Source: Sporanaerobium hydrogeniformans
Lineage (GTDB): Bacteria > Bacillota > Clostridia > Lachnospirales > Cellulosilyticaceae
Length of the DNA stretch: 64,000 bases
Assembly (NCBI RefSeq): GCF_002735925.1
Contig: NZ_PEDL01000002.1
Coordinates: 310,001-374,000, forward strand
Direction: 5' to 3'
Every line of letters begins with the position of its first letter. The first letter of the stretch is position 1. A model generated the notes under the pieces. It made no database searches. It worked only from the letters and a program-made list of their open reading frames with translations, and was not told where the DNA came from. The translations under genes and the position numbers were made by a program. Shown here one piece after another: positions 17,522 through 25,853 of the stretch.

Positions 17522-20425
17522 GTGACGGAAACAATAAAAGGTTATACGCTCGTTGAGAGTCAATATATTAAAGAAATTGATAGCCAGGTAGACTGCTATT
17601 CACATGATAAAACCAAAGCACATATTTTAGTCATTGCAAATGAGGATGTACACAAGAGCTTTTGTATAGGTTTTCGGACCCCCCCTCATGATAGTACAGG
17701 TGTAGCCCATATTATTGAGCACTCTGTACTTTGTGGGTCACGTAAATATCCTCTTAAAGATCCTTTTGTGGAATTAGCAAAAGGATCTTTAAATACGTAT
17801 CTTAATGCCATGACCTATCCTGACAAAACCCTTTATCCCATTTCCAGTCAAAATGATAAAGATTTTCATAATTTAATGGATGTGTATTTAGATGCGGTAT
17901 TTTTTCCTAATATTTATAAGTCTAAAGAAATTGTGATGCAAGAAGGTTGGCGCTATCATTTAGAAAAGGAAGATGATCCAATAGAGTATAAAGGGGTTGT
18001 TTATAATGAGATGAAAGGAGCCTTTTCATCTCCAGAAGAAATTGCTTTTCGTTTTATTAAGTCTTCACTTTTCCCAGATACGATTTATAAAAATGAATCA
18101 GGTGGTGCACCTTCAGATATTCCTGATTTAAGTTATGAGGAGCTACTTGCCTTTCATAAAACCCATTATCACCCTTCCAATAGCTACATTTGTCTTTATG
18201 GCAATAGTCATACAGAAAAAACTTTAAGATATATAGACGAAGAGTATCTTTCTCATTTTAATTATGAATCTCCTCAAAGTTGCATTCAGCTGCAACAGCC
18301 TTTAGGGGAAGTTAAAACACATAAAGCTTTTTATTCTGCTGCAGAAGGTAAGGAAAATGGTTTATTTTTAAGCTGTAATTTTGTAGTAGGAGAGATGACA
18401 AATCGGGAGCTTATGCTAGGGATGAATGTTCTTGAATATTTGCTCCTTGATACCCCAGCAGCTCCTCTTAAAAAGGCCTTAATTGCTGAAGGGATCGGGG
18501 AAGATGTTTATGGAATGTTCCAGACCCATTTAAAACAGCCTATCTTTAGCATTGTAGCTAAAAATGTAATTCCTGAAAAAAGAGAACGTTTTTATAGTCT
18601 TATAAAGGAAACTTTAGAAAAGCTTGTAAAAGAAGGAATACCTAAAGCGTTAATAAGTGGAGCGTTACAGGTGAAGGAATTTGAACTGCGTGAAGGGGAT
18701 TCAAGTGGGTATTCCAAGGGACTTTTTTATAGTATTGCGGCTATTAAAAGCTGGATTTATGAAGCCTCTCCTTTTGTTTATTTAAAATTTGAAAAAGAGC
18801 TAGAAATACTTAAAGAGGGGATTCAGACAGGATATTTTGAAGATTTAATAAAGACCTATCTTTTAAACAGTCAGCATTGTACACAAGTGGAGCTTTATCC
18901 CAAAGTAGGACTTGAAAAGGAAATAGAAGAAAAAACTACACAGAAGCTAGCAGCGTATAAGATGCAGTTAACATCAGAGGCTATTAAACAATTAGTAGAA
19001 GAAACGAAGGCCTTTAATGCCTTTCAAGAGCGTGTAGATAGTGAAGAAGCACTTCATACAATCCCTCTTCTTACTAAAGAAGATTTAAGACGTGAAGTAA
19101 GTTATCCACGTTATAAAGTAATCAAAAAAGGTACTACAGAGTATATTGTAACGCCTGTTTTTACCAACCAAATTGTTTATATGAACTGGTACTTGCATTT
19201 AGAAGATATAGAAGATGGCAAAATGCCTTATTTAGGAATGATTGTAGGAATGTTAGGTAAGCTGAGCACAAAGAATTATTCTTATGAAGCACTTTCTACA
19301 ACCATTGATGAGCATTTAGGTGGAATGGAATATCATATTCAAGCCATAAGTCATCCAGATTCCCTAGAAAAATATTTACCTGTTTTCCTCTTTAAGTCAA
19401 AGGCACTTATAGGAAAAGTAAAAGAACAAGTGGACTTAATGAAGGAGATTCTTTGTGAGACACTTTTTGAGGATAAAAATAGACTTTTAGAAATTATTCG
19501 TGAGATGAAGGCTATTATGGAAAGTAGTTTAAGTGGAGAAGGGCACCGGGTTGCATATAGTCGGTTGCTTTCCCATTTTACAGGGGCAGAGCTTTTTGAA
19601 GAGAAGACAAAAGGGCTTACCTTTTACCATTTTGTTTGTGAGATTGAAAAGGAGTGGCAGTTACGCCAAGATGAAGTGGTCATAGCACTTCAAGAAGCCT
19701 ATCAATTGCTTAGTAATAAAGCAAGGTTAATCGTTGGACTTACTGTAGATGAAGACCAAGTTGTGAAGGTAATCAAAGAAATAGAAAGAGGTATAGAAGA
19801 CTTAAAATATGAGGCACTTATACCTTTAAAAATGCATTTTGAACAAAGTAATTGTCAAGAAGCATTGGTTTATCCAACGAATGTTAATTATGTAGCTATG
19901 GGATATAATTTTAAAGCATTGGGTTATGCTTATCATGGCAGTTTAATGATGCTAAAATCACTTTTATCTATGGATTATTTATGGAATAAAGTAAGAGTAC
20001 AAAATGGTGCGTACGGGTGCTTCTGTGATTTTAGGCGTAGTGGAAATATGTTTTTTGTTTCCTATCGTGACCCCTATGTAAAAGAAACACTTGCTACTTA
20101 TAAAAAAGTAAGTACGTATCTTAAAAATATCCAGTTAACAGAGAGAGAACTTTTGCAGTATTTAATTGGAACGATAAGTCATCTTGATTTTCCTTTTACA
20201 TCAGCTTCAGAAGGGAAAACGGCTCAGGTGTATCATCTAATGGGGATTCAAAAAGCAACCTTACAAAAGGCACGTGATGAACTGTTTGCAACAGATAATA
20301 GAGTACTTCAAGGCTTTGCGAGCCTTTTGGAAGATTGTATGGCAAAAAACATGTACTGTATATTTGCTAATAGCCACACAGTAGAAGAGACTAAAACACT
20401 TTATCAGGATATAACATCTGTTTAA
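17522..20425 (+). CDS. M16C insulinase-family zinc metalloprotease (presequence-protease-like)
   Basis: A 967-residue inverzincin: the inverted zinc motif HxxEH is His63-Ile-Ile-Glu66-His67, with Glu163 in YNEMKGAF as the likely third ligand. The length and the conserved block around LAKGSLNTYLNAMTYPDK place it in subfamily M16C, which includes mitochondrial PreP and bacterial peptide-degrading relatives. These enclose and cut small unfolded peptides. There is no signal peptide, so it is probably cytoplasmic. It starts at GTG 17522 behind AGGAGG, has its own promoter and an unusually long terminator, and so appears monocistronic. Confidence 0.92.
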   Translation: MTETIKGYTLVESQYIKEIDSQVDCYSHDKTKAHILVIANEDVHKSFCIGFRTPPHDSTGVAHIIEHSVLCGSRKYPLKDPFVELAKGSLNTYLNAMTYPDKTLYPISSQNDKDFHNLMDVYLDAVFFPNIYKSKEIVMQEGWRYHLEKEDDPIEYKGVVYNEMKGAFSSPEEIAFRFIKSSLFPDTIYKNESGGAPSDIPDLSYEELLAFHKTHYHPSNSYICLYGNSHTEKTLRYIDEEYLSHFNYESPQSCIQLQQPLGEVKTHKAFYSAAEGKENGLFLSCNFVVGEMTNRELMLGMNVLEYLLLDTPAAPLKKALIAEGIGEDVYGMFQTHLKQPIFSIVAKNVIPEKRERFYSLIKETLEKLVKEGIPKALISGALQVKEFELREGDSSGYSKGLFYSIAAIKSWIYEASPFVYLKFEKELEILKEGIQTGYFEDLIKTYLLNSQHCTQVELYPKVGLEKEIEEKTTQKLAAYKMQLTSEAIKQLVEETKAFNAFQERVDSEEALHTIPLLTKEDLRREVSYPRYKVIKKGTTEYIVTPVFTNQIVYMNWYLHLEDIEDGKMPYLGMIVGMLGKLSTKNYSYEALSTTIDEHLGGMEYHIQAISHPDSLEKYLPVFLFKSKALIGKVKEQVDLMKEILCETLFEDKNRLLEIIREMKAIMESSLSGEGHRVAYSRLLSHFTGAELFEEKTKGLTFYHFVCEIEKEWQLRQDEVVIALQEAYQLLSNKARLIVGLTVDEDQVVKVIKEIERGIEDLKYEALIPLKMHFEQSNCQEALVYPTNVNYVAMGYNFKALGYAYHGSLMMLKSLLSMDYLWNKVRVQNGAYGCFCDFRRSGNMFFVSYRDPYVKETLATYKKVSTYLKNIQLTERELLQYLIGTISHLDFPFTSASEGKTAQVYHLMGIQKATLQKARDELFATDNRVLQGFASLLEDCMAKNMYCIFANSHTVEETKTLYQDITSV

Positions 20426-20435
20426 AGAGTAATTT

Positions 20436-20487
20436 TATAAATACAACAAAAAAGGTAGCTTCAGCTACCTTTTTTGTTGTATTTATA
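20436..20487 (+). terminator. Very long perfect hairpin after the M16C protease gene
   Basis: A perfect 25-bp inverted repeat (arms 20436-20460 and 20463-20487, two bases between) containing AAAAAAGGTAGCT and its complement. The T6 run inside the right arm can act as the U-tract. Each arm carries a poly-A/poly-T block, so it could terminate in either direction. Confidence 0.85.
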
Positions 20488-20518
20488 CCATAATAGTATA
20501 TACGTTAAGAAATTTATT

Positions 20519-20527
20519 TGTTATAAT
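20519..20527 (+). promoter_or_regulatory. Extended -10 promoter upstream of the SDR gene
   Basis: TGTTATAAT is an extended -10 element with a perfect TATAAT at 20522-20527. No clear -35 is present. It lies about 75 bases before the SDR start. Confidence 0.5.
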
Positions 20528-20604
20528 AAGTAGCAAAGATAAAAGGTTTTCGTAAAGGGGAACATCTAGGTAAGAGGATTGAGAAGGGATATAGAGGTGA
20601 GATG

Positions 20605-21375
20605 ATGGAATTTACTGGGAAGATTGTCGTTGTAACGGGAAGTGGACAAGGAATAGGCAATTGTATTGCAAGAACTTTTGCCGAAAAAAAAGCGACAGTT
20701 GTTATTGCAGAGATAGATGAAGAAGCGGGACTTGAATTAGAGGCAGCATTAAAGGAAGAGGGGTTAGCAGCTCTATTTATCCCAACCGATGTAGGCTCAG
20801 AAGATTCTGTTAAGCAGATGGTTGCACGTGTAATTGAGTGTTATGGACGTATTGATGTACTTGTTAATAATGCAGGTATATCAACTCATATGGACCAGAA
20901 CACATTGTTTACACGAAGTATTGAAGATTTTGAAAGAGTCATGCGTATTAATGTAACAGGTGCCTATATGTGCAGTAAGTATTGTGGTGCGCACATGAAT
21001 GAAGGAAGTAGTATTATTAATATGACCTCTACAAGAGCATTAATGAGTGAACCCCATACAGAACCTTATTCTGCATCAAAAGGGGCACTTTTAGCACTAA
21101 CCCACTCCTTAGCAAGTAGTTTAGGACCTAAAGTAAGAGTCAATGCTATTAGTCCAGGCTGGATTGATGTTTCACAGTGGAAGAAAAAATCTGAACGTAA
21201 ATTTGTAGCTCTTACAGAAAAAGACCATGCACAACATTTAGTAGGTCGTGTAGGGGTTCCAGAGGATATTGCTTATGCAACCCTTTATTTAGCAAGTGAT
21301 GAAGCTAGTTTTATAACAGGTTCCCATTTCGTAATAGATGGTGGTATGACACGAAAGATGATTTATGCAGAATAG
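20605..21375 (+). CDS. Short-chain dehydrogenase/reductase (classical SDR)
   Basis: A 256-residue NAD(P)-dependent oxidoreductase of unknown substrate. It has the cofactor loop TGSGQGIG near residue 11, the NNAG motif, and the catalytic pair Tyr155-x3-Lys159 (YSASK), with a serine in MTSTRA. An acidic residue at the end of the second strand (AEIDEE) suggests NAD(H) preference. Two adjacent ATGs exist; 20605 is better spaced from GAGGTGA than 20602. It is followed by an unrelated small membrane protein. Confidence 0.88.
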   Translation: MEFTGKIVVVTGSGQGIGNCIARTFAEKKATVVIAEIDEEAGLELEAALKEEGLAALFIPTDVGSEDSVKQMVARVIECYGRIDVLVNNAGISTHMDQNTLFTRSIEDFERVMRINVTGAYMCSKYCGAHMNEGSSIINMTSTRALMSEPHTEPYSASKGALLALTHSLASSLGPKVRVNAISPGWIDVSQWKKKSERKFVALTEKDHAQHLVGRVGVPEDIAYATLYLASDEASFITGSHFVIDGGMTRKMIYAE

Positions 21376-21383
21376 GTGGTAAA

Positions 21384-21944
21384 ATGATAAGACAAGCTAA
21401 AAATTATATACAAAAGCAAAAAAAGAAATATCTTTTATGGACAATTGTGTGGGGGCTCCTCATGGCAAGTGTCTTTGCTATAGGCATACTAGTAACAAAG
21501 AACCGAGGTAATTATTTTACTTTGGTAGCAGGTCTTTTGATTTTACCTATGGCGATAAATTTTACGCGCTTAACCTCTTTTATACGCTTCAAAGATGGAC
21601 AAGAAAGCGATGCAAAATTATTAGAAGGCATGAAGGGGAGCTATATTCTTTTCCATAGTGCTATTATTCCAGATACAAGAACTACGGTACTTTTTGAACA
21701 TATTGTGGTAACAGCTCGCAGCATTTACTTTTTGACAACGCGCAAAGAAATAGTAGCTAAAAATAAAGAATGGATTAAACAGAGACTAATGGCTAAAGGT
21801 TTAGAGGAAAAGGCACTTCATTTTGTATGTTTAAATGAGTCGAATACTCTTAAAAATACAGTGAATAAAATGGAAAAAGATGCTTGTTATACTGGAGAAA
21901 ATTTGGAAAATTATGCCCATATTATTCAAGGCATGTTGATGTAG
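21384..21944 (+). CDS. Membrane protein of unknown function
   Basis: A 186-residue protein I do not recognise. Two hydrophobic segments (about 14-37 and 43-63) sit near the N-terminus, after a short basic stretch (KNYIQKQKKK), and the rest is soluble. No known motif is evident. AGGTGG precedes the ATG, eight bases after the SDR stop, and the pseudouridine synthase follows 13 bases later, so all three are probably co-transcribed. Its coding quality looks ordinary for the region. Confidence 0.75.
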   Translation: MIRQAKNYIQKQKKKYLLWTIVWGLLMASVFAIGILVTKNRGNYFTLVAGLLILPMAINFTRLTSFIRFKDGQESDAKLLEGMKGSYILFHSAIIPDTRTTVLFEHIVVTARSIYFLTTRKEIVAKNKEWIKQRLMAKGLEEKALHFVCLNESNTLKNTVNKMEKDACYTGENLENYAHIIQGMLM

Positions 21945-21957
21945 TGGGAGGAAAAAG

Positions 21958-22926
21958 ATGAGAGAAATTATCATAACCGCTACGGAGGCGAATCAAAGGC
22001 TGGATAAATTTTTATTGAAATATTTAAAGCGTTGTCCAAAGAGCTTTCTCTATAAGGCCATGCGTACTAAAAAAGTGAAATATAATAAAAAGAAACCTAC
22101 GGGAAGTGAAATCTTAAAAGAACAAGATGTTATTGCTCTGTATTTTACAGAGGAACAGTTTGCAGCCTTTGAGAACCTAAAAAAAGTAGAAGAAGTACCT
22201 ATTAGCTTTAAAGTGGCCTATGAAGATAACAATCTTTTAATAGTCGATAAACCTATGGGACTTTTAACACAGAAGGATACAAAGGAAGGGCATAGTTTAG
22301 CCGATGAAGTACTCTATTATTTGAAAGAAAACCAAAGTTACTCCCCAGAGCTTTCTAAAGGTTTTACACCCGCTCCGTGTAATCGTTTAGACCGCAATAC
22401 AGCAGGTATTGTTTTAGTTGGAAAAAATTTATTAGCCACCCAAGCACTTAGTGAAATGCTAAAGACTAAGCAGCTTTCTAAATACTATCTCAGTATTGTA
22501 TTAGGACGTATGACTTCTCCTATGTTTTTGAAGGGTTACCACCTTAAGGAACAAGGAAAGAATGAAGTAATCATTAGTGACCATTATGTAGAAGGGGCAA
22601 AACCAGTAGAAACGCGAATTAATCCTTTAAAAACAAATGGGCGCTATACCTTGGTAGAAGTGCAACTTGTAACGGGGAAAACCCATCAGATTAGAGCTCA
22701 TTTAGGTCAAGTAGGACATCCTATTATTGGTGATCCTAAATATGGGGATCAACTAGAAAACAAATATTTTAAAGACCAGTATGGTCTCAAATCACAAGTA
22801 TTATGTGCTTATAAAATCAAGTTTGAATTTTGTAAAGAACCTTTTGTTTATTTGCAAAATCGTGTCTTTACTGTAACTGCGCCTCAGATTTATTCTGAAA
22901 TTTGCCGTGGAGAATGTTTAATATAA
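21958..22926 (+). CDS. RluA-family RNA pseudouridine synthase with S4 domain
   Basis: Isomerises uridines in rRNA or tRNA. The 322-residue protein has an N-terminal S4 RNA-binding domain (about 10-60, QRLDKFLLKYL) and an RluA catalytic domain with Asp145 in the NRLDRNTAG motif, plus VTGKTHQIRAHL. Having Asn in place of His in the usual HRLD motif is seen in some RluC/RluD-like Firmicute proteins. The exact target position cannot be told from sequence alone. A GGGAGG site precedes the ATG. Confidence 0.9.
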   Translation: MREIIITATEANQRLDKFLLKYLKRCPKSFLYKAMRTKKVKYNKKKPTGSEILKEQDVIALYFTEEQFAAFENLKKVEEVPISFKVAYEDNNLLIVDKPMGLLTQKDTKEGHSLADEVLYYLKENQSYSPELSKGFTPAPCNRLDRNTAGIVLVGKNLLATQALSEMLKTKQLSKYYLSIVLGRMTSPMFLKGYHLKEQGKNEVIISDHYVEGAKPVETRINPLKTNGRYTLVEVQLVTGKTHQIRAHLGQVGHPIIGDPKYGDQLENKYFKDQYGLKSQVLCAYKIKFEFCKEPFVYLQNRVFTVTAPQIYSEICRGECLI

Positions 22927-22967
22927 AAAGGAATGCAAATAAAGGGTGCACAGGTGCATTCCTTTTT
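22925..22967. terminator. Bidirectional terminator between convergent genes
   Basis: A 13-bp stem AAAAAGGAATGCA / TGCATTCCTTTTT with a 17-base loop. It has T runs on both strands and lies between the convergent pseudouridine synthase and helical-repeat genes. Confidence 0.88.
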
Positions 22968-22973
22968 TATTGT

Positions 22974-23858
22974 TTAAGAATAAGTAAGAGCTAAAGAGGG
23001 TTCTAGCGGGATTTTATAAGTGTTGATTAACTCGTAGGCAGCTGCTAGCTCATTATGCTGAATGCAAAGGTTAACAGCTTTAGCATAAGCACCTTGTTCG
23101 ATGAGTAGGTGAAGTGCCTCATGGATATGATGACCTAAATAATAGCACGTTAAAGCTTTTGGGGGATTAAAAGGTTCATAGTATTTACCTGCTAAAAGAT
23201 AATGTCCCATTTGTTCCTCTTGATAAGCTAGTAAAAGTTGTGTGCTTTCAATAAGCTTCTTTTCTCTTAGTTTTTTTGCACACTCTAAAGCTGAAAAATA
23301 GTCTTTGAGTTTGAAAAAAATGCGAAAGCTTTCCTCATAAGAGTGAGAAAAATAAAGGACAACAGCAATTTCTTCTATTTGTCTTAAACCTTGAGCCCGT
23401 TCAGCTAGTGAGGAACAAGCATGAAAGCATTCAATAGCACTAATAAACTGATAAGCTTTAAGATAAGAAAGACCTGCTTCGTAGTAGTAGCCTTCTAACT
23501 TATAAAGTTTAGCACTATAAAGAGGTTTAAAATATGAAAAGAAATAAGCTGCTTTTTTATGATTACCAATACGTTCACAAAGCTGAGCACCTAGCCTATA
23601 ATCCTTTAACTTCTCAGCTACTTCAATAGCTTTAGAGTAAAGACCTAGGGCTTCATAGGCTTGTACCAATTGACGATAGGCTTTGGCAGCTTTAAAACAG
23701 GAAGCAGCTTGGATATAATTTTCAAGTCTCATATAAAGGCATCCTGCTAAAAAGTATAGCTTTTTCTTTTCAAGGATACGTGCTTGTTGATGAGGACGGT
23801 ATTTAAAAAAGCGAAAACCTGTTCGTAAACAATACAGTCCAAAAGAAAGATAGGGCAT
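22974..23858 (-). CDS. Helical-repeat (TPR-like) protein of unknown function
   Basis: A protein of about 294 residues made of repeated ~30-residue helix pairs rich in Tyr, Leu and Ala (for example YIQAASCFKAAKAY and YSKAIEVAEKL), typical of TPR or Sel1-like solenoids that bind other proteins. It is basic and Tyr/Cys-rich, with no signal peptide or enzyme motif. I place the start at ATG 23858 because TTAGGTGG is about eight bases upstream; in-frame starts at 23864 and 23870 are too close to it. It is transcribed divergently from recU. The partner is unknown. Confidence 0.75.
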   Translation of the reverse strand: MPYLSFGLYCLRTGFRFFKYRPHQQARILEKKKLYFLAGCLYMRLENYIQAASCFKAAKAYRQLVQAYEALGLYSKAIEVAEKLKDYRLGAQLCERIGNHKKAAYFFSYFKPLYSAKLYKLEGYYYEAGLSYLKAYQFISAIECFHACSSLAERAQGLRQIEEIAVVLYFSHSYEESFRIFFKLKDYFSALECAKKLREKKLIESTQLLLAYQEEQMGHYLLAGKYYEPFNPPKALTCYYLGHHIHEALHLLIEQGAYAKAVNLCIQHNELAAAYELINTYKIPLEPSLALTYS

Positions 23859-23935
23859 AGTCATCACCACCTAATAAGGTATATATTCCTATCATAACCA
23901 AAAATTTACAATAAATCAAGAAAAGAGGGAAAATT

Positions 23936-24475
23936 ATGGGCTATTGGAATACAAGAGGCTTAAGAGGAAATGAATTAGAAGAAATGATTAATTTGACTAA
24001 TGACAGATATCGTGAAAAACAGTTGGCTATAGTGCAAAAAGTTCCAACGCCTATTAAGCCCATTACCATTGATCAAAAGAAGCGGGTTATTACTTTAGCT
24101 TACTTTGACCAAAAAAGCACAGTGGATTATATAGGTGTAGTACAAGGGATTCCCATCTGTTTTGATGCGAAGGAAACAACTAAAAACTTTCTACCTATTA
24201 GCAATATACATGAGCATCAAGTTACTTTTATGCGTGATTTTAAAAAGCAAGGAGGAGAAGCTTTTTTAATTGTTGCTTTTAAAAAATATGAAGACTACTT
24301 TTTATTAGATATTGAGACCCTTAATCAGTATTATGAAAGAGCTCAGACGGGCGGTAGAAAGTCTATGGCTTATGAAGAATTTAATAAGGAACGTCTCATT
24401 CCTGTAGAAGGGGGCTTGTATTTAAATTATTTAAAGGCATTAGAAAAATATTTAAATACACAAGAAGAAGTATAA
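23936..24475 (+). CDS. recU: Holliday junction resolvase RecU
   Basis: Cleaves four-way junctions in recombination and chromosome segregation of Gram-positive bacteria. The 179-residue protein begins with the flexible GYWNTRGLRGNELE arm and carries the nuclease core: STVDYIGV, then FDAKET with the metal-binding Asp, Glu and Lys, and the later HQVTFM segment. These are characteristic of RecU. The ATG follows AAGAGGG. In many Firmicutes recU is next to a penicillin-binding protein gene; here a lipoprotein gene follows instead. Confidence 0.95.
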   Translation: MGYWNTRGLRGNELEEMINLTNDRYREKQLAIVQKVPTPIKPITIDQKKRVITLAYFDQKSTVDYIGVVQGIPICFDAKETTKNFLPISNIHEHQVTFMRDFKKQGGEAFLIVAFKKYEDYFLLDIETLNQYYERAQTGGRKSMAYEEFNKERLIPVEGGLYLNYLKALEKYLNTQEEV

Positions 24476-24516
24476 ATTGTTTAAATTTGGCTAATAATCC
24501 AAAAGAGGTGAGTGCC

Positions 24517-25746
24517 ATGAGAAAACGTATCCCCTTGTGGATGATTTTAGTCCTTGTAGTAGGTTGCTTGTCCCAAGTAGGCTGTTCGTCCCATATGCCT
24601 CAAGAGGAGCAAGCTGTACGTATCCTAGAAGAAGAAAAAAAGCAAGTAGCTGTAGAAGTATATATTAAAGAAATAATTCCACTTCAAAAGATGGAGCCAT
24701 TAAAAGGGACTTATTTGGGCATTTATGAACCTGAAAAACCTATTAACCAAAACACTAAAAGTTTAGAGGATTTAGCAGGTTTTCATCCCGTTTTTGAGGT
24801 AATGTCCTACACCCTTGAGGAGGGACTTCCAGTACGTGGTTTTTTAAGGTGTATAGCAGAGGATAAAATTCCGTATATTAAAATTGCTTATAGTAAAAAG
24901 GGTGACTTAACAGCTCTTTATCGTTTAATTATGAATTTAAAAGAGGAATACGACCTTCCTGTATTTATTGAACTTTTCCCCGTGCAACAGAGCGTGAATG
25001 ATTCAGTAACCTATAAACAGGCCTATCGAAGAGGTTATGACCTTTTAAAAAAATATATTAAGCATGCAGTTGTCGTTTGGAGCATAGAAGATAGCCGGAT
25101 TTATGACATGCCTCTTTATTATCCAGGTGATGATGTAGTAGATTGGGCAGGACTTAATGTCTATATCCCAAGATATAAAAATGGTGCAAGTTATACCTTT
25201 AATTATGCCCAAGATATGGACTTTTGGTATAAAAGTTTCCAAAAGACGAAGCCGATGCTCCTTTCTTCTTTGGCGATTTCTCAATTTTCACGAGTAGATC
25301 ATACCTATGATTTAAGAAGTGTACAAAATAATTTAGATTTCTTCTATAAGGAAATACCTCTTATGTATCCTCGATTAAAAGGTATTTTATATATTGATGT
25401 GGATATGGCAGCAATAAATGAAAGAGGCATGGAAAATTATCGGTTAAGTAATCAAAAGGAACTTACAGAACATCTTAAAAACCTTTTAAAGCAATCACTT
25501 TTTGTACAAAAAGTAGGAGATGAGGTGCAAGGTTTAAAGCAAGAACAATATATGAAATATAGTATTGAGGCAACTGAAATAGAGGGAAAGCTATATTTGC
25601 CTAAGAAGTTAGCGGTTACTTTATTTAAGGATTTCCCAGCTTCTTTTTGCAAAATGAAAGAGGATGAAAAGGGAGATAAGTATTATCTCTTAGAAGATAT
25701 TAAACTCTACACAGATATGTATTATGAAAGCAAAAGTCAAGAGTAA
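24517..25746 (+). CDS. GH26-like TIM-barrel lipoprotein, catalytic residues apparently lost
   Basis: A 409-residue exported lipoprotein: a basic N-terminus, a hydrophobic stretch and two possible lipobox cysteines (Cys17 after VVG, Cys23 after QVG). The body resembles glycoside hydrolase family 26-type barrels, with WSIEDSRIYD, YYPGDDVVDWAGLNVY and KPMLLSSLAIS in the expected order. The glutamates that normally follow the central strand (HEMN) and end the KPIxxxE strand are not seen; PVQQ and SLAIS stand there. So it may bind rather than cleave glycans. I chose ATG 24517 because AAGAGGTGAG lies just upstream, and the TTG at 24487 has none. Assignment is by eye and tentative. Confidence 0.7.
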   Translation: MRKRIPLWMILVLVVGCLSQVGCSSHMPQEEQAVRILEEEKKQVAVEVYIKEIIPLQKMEPLKGTYLGIYEPEKPINQNTKSLEDLAGFHPVFEVMSYTLEEGLPVRGFLRCIAEDKIPYIKIAYSKKGDLTALYRLIMNLKEEYDLPVFIELFPVQQSVNDSVTYKQAYRRGYDLLKKYIKHAVVVWSIEDSRIYDMPLYYPGDDVVDWAGLNVYIPRYKNGASYTFNYAQDMDFWYKSFQKTKPMLLSSLAISQFSRVDHTYDLRSVQNNLDFFYKEIPLMYPRLKGILYIDVDMAAINERGMENYRLSNQKELTEHLKNLLKQSLFVQKVGDEVQGLKQEQYMKYSIEATEIEGKLYLPKKLAVTLFKDFPASFCKMKEDEKGDKYYLLEDIKLYTDMYYESKSQE

Positions 25747-25766
25747 ACTCTTGTTTTTGCTTTTTT
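25727..25766 (+). terminator. Intrinsic terminator overlapping the lipoprotein stop codon
   Basis: CAAGAGT / ACTCTTG with an AA loop, extended by flanking AAAGCAAAA / TTTTTGCTTT, ends in six T. The stop codon lies in the loop region. It insulates prkA from the lipoprotein gene. Confidence 0.85.
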
Positions 25767-25853
25767 CTTTTTCCAAAAAACTATCATGTATTTCTCAAGG
25801 ATGCCATATATTTTAGAGAGAGAGTTTATCCTTAAAAAAGGAGTGGATAATAT

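Noticed and set aside
25784-25812. Sigma-E promoter for prkA (GTATT ... CATATATT)
   Set aside because: The -10-like sequence is fair, but the spacing to the -35-like element is 12 bases rather than about 14-15, and the region is AT-rich.
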